Part shown: in pieces, positions 1 to 6,961 of the stretch | Layout: each line of letters starts with the position of its first letter | Position numbering within the stretch: position 1 is the first letter of the stretch | Source of the DNA: Lachnospiraceae bacterium UBA3711 | GTDB lineage: Bacteria; Bacillota; Clostridia; Lachnospirales; Lachnospiraceae | Direction of reading: 5' to 3' | Length of the DNA stretch: 53,830 bases | Assembly: GCA_002371345.1 (NCBI GenBank) | Contig: DFHY01000085.1 | Coordinates: 1-53,830, forward strand | The notes under the pieces: model-generated | Seen by the model: only the letters and a program-made list of their open reading frames with translations | What the model was told of the DNA's origin: nothing | Database searches by the model: none | Program-made: the position numbers and the translations under genes

Positions 1-2
1 CC

Positions 3-1190
3 ATGCTCAGCGTCATGATGGACGTCGAGGATAAGATGAACCAGGAGCTGAAGGCGTACGGGGCGAATATCACCGTCGTTCCGAAGAGCACCTCGGTCAT
101 CAGCGATCTGTATGACGTCGGGGACGAAAACATATCAGGAACATATCTGAGGGAGGATGAACTCGGAAAGATCAAGACTATCTTCTGGGCGTTCAATATC
201 GTGGACTATACGCCGTTCATTTCCACAACAGTGGCTCTGGACAACGGGGACGAAGTCAAGGTGACAGGCACATGGTTTAACCATCACATGGACCTGCCTA
301 CGGGCGAGGCGCTTGACGCCGGCATCGCTTCACTCAGAAGCTGGTGGACGATCGACGGAGAATGGCTTGACGAGCAGGCTTCGGACAGCGGTGACCTGGC
401 AATGGTCGGAAGCGCGGCTGCCGCGAAAGAGAATATATCGGTCGGAGACACCATCCGCGTTGCAGGAAACGGGGGTACGAAGGATCTTAAGGTTGTGGGC
501 ATATTTGACGCCGGCGGCGAGGAGGACGACATAATATATGTTCCGGTCGACACGGCCCAGGAGCTTGGCAATCTCGACGGCAAGATCGACAGCATAGAGG
601 TATCGGCGCTGACTACCCCGGACAATGATCTTGCCATCAGGGCGGCGAAGGATCCTTCATCACTGTCGGTCTCACAGTATGAAACCTGGTACTGCACCGC
701 TTATGTCAGCTCGATATGCTATCAGATAGAGGAAGTGGTCACTGACTCGGTTGCCTCCGCGGTGCGTCAGGTGGCGGATTCGGAAGGACAGATCCTGAAC
801 AAGACAAGGCTTCTGATGATCCTGATCACGATACTGTCGATGATCGGCGCGGCACTCGGAATCTGCAACCTTGTAACTGCATCCGTGATGGAAAGATCTC
901 AGGAGATCGGCCTTATGAAGGCCATAGGCGCGCACAACCCTGCAATCACAGGGCTTGTGCTTACCGAGGTGATGTGCACCGCGGTAATAGGAGGAATAGC
1001 AGGCTTCTACGCGGGCATAGGATTCGCCCAGATCATAGGACACTCCGTGTTCAGCTCGGCAATCTCGATCCGGCCGATGGTAGTGCCGGTGGTCGGAGTG
1101 CTGGTCGCGCTTGTCACCCTGATCGGAAGCATACCGGCGATCCGCATGCTGCTGAACCTGAGGCCGACCGAGGTGCTGCATGGCAGATAA
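3..1190 (+). CDS. FtsX/MacB-like ABC transporter permease, 5'-truncated
   Basis: The reading frame is open at the window edge, and the first residues (MLSVMMDVEDKMNQELKAYG) match the region just after the first membrane helix of FtsX-like permeases, so the true start lies upstream. The large extracytoplasmic domain covers about residues 10-260. Three membrane helices follow in the last 130 residues (around 270-295, 315-345 and 355-380), ending in the typical RPTEVLHGR tail. The motif LKAYGANITVVPKS places it with the FtsX pair of P19-type iron uptake loci (Campylobacter Cj1661/Cj1662), as I recall that family. It would pair with the next permease and the ATPase at 2452. The cargo is unknown. 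The family is sure, the iron link is inference. Confidence 0.85.
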   Translation: MLSVMMDVEDKMNQELKAYGANITVVPKSTSVISDLYDVGDENISGTYLREDELGKIKTIFWAFNIVDYTPFISTTVALDNGDEVKVTGTWFNHHMDLPTGEALDAGIASLRSWWTIDGEWLDEQASDSGDLAMVGSAAAAKENISVGDTIRVAGNGGTKDLKVVGIFDAGGEEDDIIYVPVDTAQELGNLDGKIDSIEVSALTTPDNDLAIRAAKDPSSLSVSQYETWYCTAYVSSICYQIEEVVTDSVASAVRQVADSEGQILNKTRLLMILITILSMIGAALGICNLVTASVMERSQEIGLMKAIGAHNPAITGLVLTEVMCTAVIGGIAGFYAGIGFAQIIGHSVFSSAISIRPMVVPVVGVLVALVTLIGSIPAIRMLLNLRPTEVLHGR

Positions 1191-1205
1191 AAAGAACGCA
1201 GCGCC

Positions 1206-1229
1206 CAAAAGCACTGAAGCCGGGGCAAA
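1206..1229 (+). repeat. Copy of a short dispersed repeat
   Basis: This 24-base stretch between the two FtsX genes matches positions 9286-9309 at 23 of 24 bases. The shared core reads CTGAAGCCGGGGCAAA. Related copies lie at 31095-31124 and, inverted, at 46838-46863. Confidence 0.55.
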
Positions 1230-1283
1230 AGACGCTTCTGTCCCAGAATCACGAAACAGCGCAGACAAAGGATTGACATAAAG

Positions 1284-2450
1284 ATGAAAAAGAGAAAAAT
1301 GTACATCCGCATGATCACAGCCTCGCTGCTCAGGCGGAGATCACGCATGATCATAGCGCTTCTGGCAATTTCCATAGGCGCGATGATCCTGTCCGGCCTG
1401 GTTACGATCTATATAGATGTTCCCAGGCAGATGGGCATACAGTTCAGAAGCTACGGCGCGAATATGATCCTGACGTCTGATGGAGATACCATCAGCGGAT
1501 CGCAGGTGGAAGCGGTGAAGAAGCTGATACCGGAGGATAAGCTGGTCGGAATCGCGGCGTACCGGTATGAGACTGTTCGGGTAAATGACCGCCCGGTCAT
1601 GGCTGCGGCGGCTGACCTCGACGAGGTAAAGAAGACCAGTCCGTTCTGGCTGGTAGACGGCGAATGGCCCGCGGCTGAAGGTGAGATCATGGTCGGCAAG
1701 AATGTCGCGGATCTCTACAACCTGAAGGTCGGGAAGAGGATGACATGCACATTTGCTCCGGAGGTGCAGGCACAGACTGAGGATGACGGGACCGAGGAGA
1801 TCGTCCCGGACAACTGGATGGACTTTACCGTCACCGGCATACTCGACACGGGCGGCAAGGAAGAGGATTACGTGTACATGCTGATCCCGGATATGGAGGA
1901 GCTGACCTCACAGCCGACAGAATATGATGTCTGCGAGCTGAGCGTCTCCGGATCATCTTCAGAGCTGAGGAAGATATCGGACGAGATCACGGACAGCGTC
2001 GACGGAATCAGCGCAAGACTTGTAAAGAGGGTCACCGAATCCGAGGATACGGTACTGTCGAAGCTTCAGTCACTGGTTCTGCTGGTGACAATAGTGGTGC
2101 TGGCGCTGACCATGATCTGTGTGGCGACGACGATGACGGCAGTTGTGGCGGAGCGCAGGAAGGAGATCGGCCTTCGAAAGGCGCTCGGCGCGAGCAACGG
2201 CAGCATCATCTCGGAGTTTATGGGTGAGGGAATTGCCCTCGGAGCTTTCGGAGGACTGGTCGGAGCGCTGCTTGGCTTCCTGTTCGCTCAGGCGGTGTCA
2301 AGAAATGTGTTCAACAGCTCCATAACGCTGATGCCGTGGCTGATTCCGCTGACGATCATAGCTTCCGTAGTCGTGACCGGCGCGGCGTGCCTGATACCGA
2401 TCAGAAGCGCTACCCAGGTCGACCCCGCACTCGTGCTGAAAGGAGAATGA
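1284..2450 (+). CDS. FtsX/MacB-like ABC transporter permease
   Basis: A 388-residue inner-membrane permease with the MacB/FtsX layout. There is one N-terminal helix (about residues 20-42, after a basic MKKRKMYIR start), a large extracytoplasmic domain, and three C-terminal helices (about 258-285, 310-335 and 350-375). The motif QFRSYGANMILTSDG corresponds to LKAYGANITVVPKS in the preceding permease, so the two are paralogues that probably form a heterodimer. The segment ERRKEIGLRKALGASNGSI is the cytoplasmic coupling loop that contacts the ATPase. The stop is directly followed by the ATPase gene, which indicates translational coupling. MacB-type systems work by mechanotransmission rather than classical transport. 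The substrate cannot be read from the sequence. Confidence 0.9.
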   Translation: MKKRKMYIRMITASLLRRRSRMIIALLAISIGAMILSGLVTIYIDVPRQMGIQFRSYGANMILTSDGDTISGSQVEAVKKLIPEDKLVGIAAYRYETVRVNDRPVMAAAADLDEVKKTSPFWLVDGEWPAAEGEIMVGKNVADLYNLKVGKRMTCTFAPEVQAQTEDDGTEEIVPDNWMDFTVTGILDTGGKEEDYVYMLIPDMEELTSQPTEYDVCELSVSGSSSELRKISDEITDSVDGISARLVKRVTESEDTVLSKLQSLVLLVTIVVLALTMICVATTMTAVVAERRKEIGLRKALGASNGSIISEFMGEGIALGAFGGLVGALLGFLFAQAVSRNVFNSSITLMPWLIPLTIIASVVVTGAACLIPIRSATQVDPALVLKGE

Positions 2451-2451
2451 C

Positions 2452-3150
2452 ATGAGTCTACTTGAACTAAAAAACGTATCGAAAATATATGGCAGTCTTC
2501 ATGCGCTGGACCATGTCAGCCTCAAGGTGGAAAAGGGCGAATGGCTGGCTATCATGGGCCCGTCCGGATCCGGCAAGAGCACGATGATGAATATAATCGG
2601 GGCTCTTGACAAAGCGACCGAGGGGGAGATTCTCCTTGACGGAGTTGATATCGCCAGGAAAAATGACCGGGCGCTGACAGATATCCGGAGAGATAAGATA
2701 GGGCTGATCTTCCAGCAGTTTCATCTTGTCAGTTATCTTACCGCGGTTGAAAATGTGATGCTCGCGCAGTATTATCACAGTATGCCTGATGAGAAGGAAG
2801 CGCTGGAGGCACTGGAGCGGGTCGGACTCGCGGACCGTGCGAAGCATTATCCCAGCCAGCTGTCGGGCGGCGAACAGCAGAGAGTCTGTGTCGCCCGTGC
2901 TCTTATCAACTATCCTGAGATCATTCTCGCGGACGAGCCTACCGGCAATCTTGACGAGGCCAATGAGGAGATCGTAGTCGAGCTGTTCCGCAGGCTCCAT
3001 ATGGAGGGCACAACGCTCGTCGTCGTCACCCACAACCCGGAGGTTGCCGAGGTTGCACAGAGAACTATCGTGCTGCGCAACGGACGTGTTGACCATGAGA
3101 CGATCAATGAAAACTTCACCGGCAAGATCAAGCATATAACTCTGCAGTGA
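2452..3150 (+). CDS. ABC transporter ATPase (LolD/MacB type)
   Basis: A 232-residue nucleotide-binding subunit. Walker A is GPSGSGKST at residues 36-44, the Q-loop segment is FQQFHLVSYLTAVENV, the ABC signature is LSGGEQQR near residue 139, Walker B is IILADEP near 160, and the switch histidine is in VVVTHN. The LTAVENVMLA pattern is typical of the LolD/MacB/FtsE group that serves FtsX-like permeases. The ATG lies one base after the TGA of the permease at 1284, with the ribosome binding site (AAGGAGAA) inside that gene. It should energise the two upstream permeases. Confidence 0.95.
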   Translation: MSLLELKNVSKIYGSLHALDHVSLKVEKGEWLAIMGPSGSGKSTMMNIIGALDKATEGEILLDGVDIARKNDRALTDIRRDKIGLIFQQFHLVSYLTAVENVMLAQYYHSMPDEKEALEALERVGLADRAKHYPSQLSGGEQQRVCVARALINYPEIILADEPTGNLDEANEEIVVELFRRLHMEGTTLVVVTHNPEVAEVAQRTIVLRNGRVDHETINENFTGKIKHITLQ

Positions 3151-3173
3151 AGCTGACGTCTTCATTACTGTCT

Positions 3174-3196
3174 GTGCCGCCGGAAAAGGGCGGCGG
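3174..3196 (+). repeat. GC-rich inverted repeat just upstream of the FMN lipoprotein
   Basis: GCCGCC and GGCGGC form a six-base-pair stem around a purine loop, immediately before the lipoprotein gene. Similar GCCGCCGGA starts occur at 4203-4227 (again a hairpin) and 4267-4276 (no hairpin). There is no T-run, so it is not a clear terminator. It may be an mRNA processing or stability element. Confidence 0.4.
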
Positions 3197-3209
3197 AATG
3201 GAGGTTGAT

Positions 3210-3656
3210 ATGAGAAAAGTATATATTCCTGTGCTGGCAGCCTCTCTTATGACTCTTGCGCTGACAGGCTGCGGAGGCAGGAAGGCGTCCTGGAAGGACG
3301 GAACGTACGAGGCCCAGAGTTCGGTTTTTGAGAATGACGACGGGACTGACGACGGCAACGGATACGGCGTAGTGTCTGTTACAATAAAGGATGGGAAGAT
3401 ATCTGACTGCTCATTTGTGACTTATGAGGCGGACGGTACGCTCAAGGACGAGGACTACGGCAAGGAAGACGGGCGCATAGCCAACAAGGATTATTACAAC
3501 AAGGCACAGAAGGCCAATGCTTCCTGCGCGGAGTATGCCTCCATGCTGGTCCAGAACGGGCAGCTTGACGGTATCGATTCCATCAGCGGGGCAACTATTA
3601 ATTACAAGGAATTCAAGGAAGCGGTTGAGCTTGCGCTTAAGCAGGCAGAGGAATAA
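3210..3656 (+). CDS. FMN-binding domain lipoprotein
   Basis: A 148-residue secreted lipoprotein. The start at 3210 is preferred over upstream in-frame codons because GGAGG sits five bases before it and the product then begins with a clean lipoprotein signal (MRKVYIPVLAAS, lipobox LTGC, Cys21). The mature part is a single FMN_bind domain ending in DSISGAT. This fits the ApbE flavinylation motif, in which the final Thr (Thr129) carries FMN through a phosphoester bond. Such lipoproteins act as extracytoplasmic electron carriers. It sits between a MacB-type ABC set and a cytochrome b/fumarate reductase set, suggesting that it passes electrons outside the membrane. No apbE is in the window. The attached FMN is an inference from the motif. 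Confidence 0.88.
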   Translation: MRKVYIPVLAASLMTLALTGCGGRKASWKDGTYEAQSSVFENDDGTDDGNGYGVVSVTIKDGKISDCSFVTYEADGTLKDEDYGKEDGRIANKDYYNKAQKANASCAEYASMLVQNGQLDGIDSISGATINYKEFKEAVELALKQAEE

Positions 3657-3659
3657 GGT

Positions 3660-4160
3660 ATGGACTTTTCCCGGCATACTGCAGCAGTGATTCTGGCACT
3701 CCTTCTTCTGGTTGGAGTGCCGGTTTTTAAAACCGGATATATACAGGGAAAGCTCTCTGATACAGACGCGGTGTCGTCAGCGACAGAGATAATTGAGCAG
3801 CCGTCAGGAGAATATGTGGTCCTGATCAACCGGGACAGGCATGCAGACAGCGGTAATCTTAAGGCCTGGGAGTCATTTTTCAGCGGCGGGGACATCGGAG
3901 TTGTGTTCGAGGATATTTCCTGTGTGGTCGCGGACTCTGATGCTCCGGGATTTGAGATGGCGAAAAGCTTTCAGAGCCGTCTTCCGGAGAATCAGATGAC
4001 GATCCGTCTTGAGGATCCGATACTCATGCGGTCCAAGGCGGACCATGGCCTGTATGATGTGATGATTCTTTCGAAAGAGATGTATGAGGCGACAGGCGGA
4101 GACCGCACAGTAAATACCGGAAGAGACTGTATAATAAAGTCGGGAAGCAAAAAGCCGTGA
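3660..4160 (+). CDS. Membrane-anchored protein of unknown function
   Basis: A 166-residue protein that I do not recognise. Residues 8-24 form one hydrophobic helix (AAVILALLLLVGVPVF), followed by a soluble domain that is probably outside the cell. Just after the helix, D36-A-V-S-S-A-T42 resembles the ApbE acceptor motif, but the Gly is Ser and no FMN_bind domain precedes it, so flavinylation is doubtful. The soluble part mixes strand-like and helical segments (YVVLINRD, IGVVFEDISCVVAD, YDVMILSKEMYE) and might be a small binding domain. The gene starts three bases after the lipoprotein stop, so the two are almost surely co-transcribed. Its role in the redox locus is unknown. Confidence 0.7.
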   Translation: MDFSRHTAAVILALLLLVGVPVFKTGYIQGKLSDTDAVSSATEIIEQPSGEYVVLINRDRHADSGNLKAWESFFSGGDIGVVFEDISCVVADSDAPGFEMAKSFQSRLPENQMTIRLEDPILMRSKADHGLYDVMILSKEMYEATGGDRTVNTGRDCIIKSGSKKP

Positions 4161-4202
4161 AACGGGGCCGGTACTGAAGGCGCTTCTTAGGGAAACGTTA
4201 TT

Positions 4203-4227
4203 GATGCCGCCGGAAGACTGCGGCGGG
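4203..4227 (+). repeat. GC-rich hairpin in the gap before the cytochrome b gene
   Basis: CCGCCG and CGGCGG pair around a short loop, echoing the hairpin at 3174-3196. A T-run lies about 20 bases downstream but is not adjacent, so this is not a standard terminator. The rest of the 4161-4289 gap shows nothing else clear. Confidence 0.35.
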
Positions 4228-4289
4228 ACGGTACCTGGTGTGAACTGTTTTTTACATGATTATTTGTGCCGCCGGATGAAGGAGACGGG

Positions 4290-4853
4290 ATGGAGATTTA
4301 TATTAGAAAGATGAATGCCATTTCGGCGGCGCTGAGCATGATTCTGTTTGTTGCCCACATGATTTGGGGCGGACTTGAGCTGGCCGGGATGACAGCCGGA
4401 GGAAACGCGGTATTCACAGGGCTGACACATCTTCTTCTGACGGCTGTATGCCTGCATATGGCACTGTCTGTCGTGCTGACAGCGCGGACCGTCCGCGCAC
4501 TTGCGAAGAGTAAGAAGCCATATTTCAGAGAGAACCGCCTGTTCTGGATCAGAAGGATCAGCGGACTCGCCCTCATGCTGTTTATCATGGTCCATGCCCT
4601 GATATTCATGGGGGACGGCAGCAGCGGAACGTACCGCCTGAACATGTTCGGAGCGGTCCAGCTTGCCTCGCAGATCCTTATGGTACTGTCACTTCTCATT
4701 CATCTTTGCTGTAATATCACTCCGCTCCGGATATCATTTGGAATTGAAGACAGGAAAAAAATGCGTGTTGATATTATTCTGGTTTTATCCATTATTCTGT
4801 TTCTGGCAGGTCTGGCTATGGTGGTTTATTTTCTGCGCTGGAGGGTGATCTGA
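4290..4853 (+). CDS. Cytochrome b-like membrane subunit (fumarate reductase/succinate dehydrogenase type)
   Basis: A 187-residue integral membrane protein with five predicted helices (about residues 8-33, 40-66, 88-107, 120-142 and 158-182). Histidines lie at 23, 47, 56, 102 and 138. The segment RRISGLALMLFIMVHALIF matches the SdhC/FrdC pattern R-x-S-G followed by a haem-binding His, so binding of one or two b haems is likely. It probably anchors the flavoprotein and iron-sulfur subunits encoded at 6962 and 8532, although a permease and an ATPase gene lie between them. The ATG at 4290 is chosen over the GTG at 4266 because GGAG lies five bases upstream. Its last base overlaps the next ATG. 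Confidence 0.78.
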   Translation: MEIYIRKMNAISAALSMILFVAHMIWGGLELAGMTAGGNAVFTGLTHLLLTAVCLHMALSVVLTARTVRALAKSKKPYFRENRLFWIRRISGLALMLFIMVHALIFMGDGSSGTYRLNMFGAVQLASQILMVLSLLIHLCCNITPLRISFGIEDRKKMRVDIILVLSIILFLAGLAMVVYFLRWRVI

Positions 4854-6112
4854 TGAAAGAGCGCGCTTACCTTGTCAGGCGCAGTATAACAGGACATCCG
4901 GTGAGAAGCATAGCGATGGTTCTTCTGTGCGCTGTGATGAGCGGCTCGCTGCTTGCGGGAATGATTCTGGTATCATGTGTTCAGGACGGGCTGTCGGTCA
5001 TGCGCAGGCGTCTGGGAGCTGACGTCATGGTAGTGCCGTACGCGGCGCTTAGCAAGAAAAACTTTGACAACGAGTTCCTGCTGGGGAACACAGGGGCGTT
5101 CTACATGCCCGGCGAAAACGCCGGGAAGATCTCTGAGATAGAGGGCGTCGGGAGCGTCAGCGCTCAGTTCTTTCTTGCGGATATCGACAGTGAGCTGAGC
5201 GGCAGCGCTGTTCATCTGATGGGCTATGACCCTGAGAGTGATTTCTGTGTTGAGCCGTGGATCATTGACGGCAGTTCAGGTACAGATGCGGCCGGAGCGG
5301 ACGCGGGAGCTTCGGATACAGATATTGGCGGCGCGGGCTCCGCGGCTTCCGGCAGTGTGGTCGCCGGATCTGAGATTAAGGCGCGGCCGGGGGATACGGT
5401 AACTCTGTGCGGCGTGCCTGTGATTGTTACCGGAAAGATGGCAGAGACGGGGACAGATTATGACACTTCGATATATGTCGATATGGCTACTGCCGGCAGA
5501 ATAGTCTCACAATCAGATGACGATAGTCTGTCAGCATGCGCGCAGATGCTGGAAGACGGAGCTGTCTCGGTAATACTCATAGCTGTTGTGGATGGCTATG
5601 ATCCGGAGCCGGTGCTCAACAGCATCAATATCCATATTAAGAAGGTACGGGCCGTATCGTCAAAAGAGATGGTGACGGGTGAAGTGTCATCCATGCGCGG
5701 AGCATCCCTCATAATCACTGTTATTACGGCGGTGATCTGGTGCGCGGCCATGGCGTCCGTATTTGTGATATCACAGCTTGCCGTGTCGCAGCGCCGGAAG
5801 GAGTTCGCTCTGATGAGAGTGATGGGTGCCTCAAGAAGAAGGCTTTTTTCGATAGTACTGTCAGAAGGAGCGATTCTGAGCGCTGCCGGCAGCGCGGCAG
5901 GGACGGCAGTTATGGGCGCGGCGCTTCCTTTGGTATGTCATATGACCGGGGCTGCGCTGGATATCCCGGTATCGCTTCCGGGGACAGGCGCGGCAGTTCT
6001 TGGATTCTTCCTTGCCCTGGCTGTGTCAGTTGCCGGCGGTCTTGCCGGAAGTCTTGCAGCGGCGAGCCGGATCAGCCATATGGATCCGGCTCCGGCGCTC
6101 AGAGAGATATAG
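4853..6112 (+). CDS. FtsX-like ABC transporter permease
   Basis: A 419-residue permease with an N-terminal helix (about residues 18-42), an extracytoplasmic domain, and three C-terminal helices from about residue 280. The segment RRRLGADVMVVPYAALSKK is nearly the same as in the permease at 9373, so these two are a second paralogous subfamily within the locus. An Ala/Gly/Asp-rich insertion (about residues 140-175, TDAAGADAGASDTDIGG) interrupts the outer domain and is absent from the 9373 paralogue. The gene overlaps the cytochrome b gene by one base (TGATG), which indicates tight coupling. The partner ATPase is at 6148. The cargo is unknown. Confidence 0.88.
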   Translation: MKERAYLVRRSITGHPVRSIAMVLLCAVMSGSLLAGMILVSCVQDGLSVMRRRLGADVMVVPYAALSKKNFDNEFLLGNTGAFYMPGENAGKISEIEGVGSVSAQFFLADIDSELSGSAVHLMGYDPESDFCVEPWIIDGSSGTDAAGADAGASDTDIGGAGSAASGSVVAGSEIKARPGDTVTLCGVPVIVTGKMAETGTDYDTSIYVDMATAGRIVSQSDDDSLSACAQMLEDGAVSVILIAVVDGYDPEPVLNSINIHIKKVRAVSSKEMVTGEVSSMRGASLIITVITAVIWCAAMASVFVISQLAVSQRRKEFALMRVMGASRRRLFSIVLSEGAILSAAGSAAGTAVMGAALPLVCHMTGAALDIPVSLPGTGAAVLGFFLALAVSVAGGLAGSLAAASRISHMDPAPALREI

Positions 6113-6147
6113 TGTGCGGCAGAGTCAGAATTGATGAGAGGAAATGC

Positions 6148-6837
6148 ATGGAAGTCAGGGCAGAGCAGATAACGAAAGACTATTTCAGGAAGCATGGCGA
6201 TGGAAATGTTTTCACGGCAGTCGACGCGTGTGATTTTCTGCTGCCCGCCGGATTGCTCACGGTTGTCAGGGGAAAGAGCGGCAGCGGCAAGAGTACGCTG
6301 CTGAATATGCTCTCGGGGAATCTGACTCCGACGGCAGGCCATGTCTTCTATGATGACGCCGACCTTTACTCGATGAAGGATGATGAACTGTCACGGTTCC
6401 GCAACAATAATATCGGTTATATACCACAGGGAAGAAGCGCTGTCTGGTCCCTGACGGTTCTGGAGAATGTCATGCTTCCGCTTATGCTGTATGGAGCCAG
6501 AGATGAGAAGAGGGCAGTGGAGCTTCTTGAGCGGTTCAATATCTCCGACCTTAAGGATGAGAAGATATCAAGGCTGTCAGGAGGGGAACTGCGAAGGCTC
6601 TCTATAGCGCGGGCTTTAATAAAAGATCCGGAAGTGGTATTTGCCGATGAGCCGACGGGAGATCTCGACGACGTGAATACCGGGATAGTCTTTGAGGAAC
6701 TTAGGGGCATAGCACGAAGCGGCGCCGCGGTTCTGGTTGTGACTCACGAGGAAGACGCGGCTGCCTACGCGGACAGGATGCTGAATATGGAGGGCGGCGT
6801 GATCTCGGCGGAAGACGGCACTACAGCGAGTCAATAG
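6148..6837 (+). CDS. ABC transporter ATPase paired with the 4853 permease
   Basis: A 229-residue ATPase. Walker A reads GKSGSGKST, the Q-loop region is IPQGRSAVWSLTVLENVMLP, the signature is LSGGELRRLSIARAL, Walker B is VVFADEP, and the switch His is in VVTHEED. The start is set at ATG 6148 behind GAGAGGAA. The frame is open further upstream but overlaps the permease with no family similarity. The PQG-x-SAV block is shared with the ATPase at 10599 and differs from the FQQF block of the 2452 ATPase, so the two later ATPases form their own subgroup along with their permeases. Confidence 0.92.
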   Translation: MEVRAEQITKDYFRKHGDGNVFTAVDACDFLLPAGLLTVVRGKSGSGKSTLLNMLSGNLTPTAGHVFYDDADLYSMKDDELSRFRNNNIGYIPQGRSAVWSLTVLENVMLPLMLYGARDEKRAVELLERFNISDLKDEKISRLSGGELRRLSIARALIKDPEVVFADEPTGDLDDVNTGIVFEELRGIARSGAAVLVVTHEEDAAAYADRMLNMEGGVISAEDGTTASQ

Positions 6838-6961
6838 GTATGGAGATACGGAAGACGCGTGCGGGTGAAAGCACCAATCGATATAAGAAACGCGATGAAA
6901 TGAGAAACGCTGTAATACAAGACGGGCGGCTGTACAGTCAGGCGCGCCGCGGGAGAAGACT

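Noticed and set aside
5740..6147. Long 5' extension of the 6148 ATPase frame into the permease
   Set aside because: The extension overlaps the permease in another frame and codes for Cys/Arg-rich nonsense; ATG 6148 has a good ribosome site and the family start.
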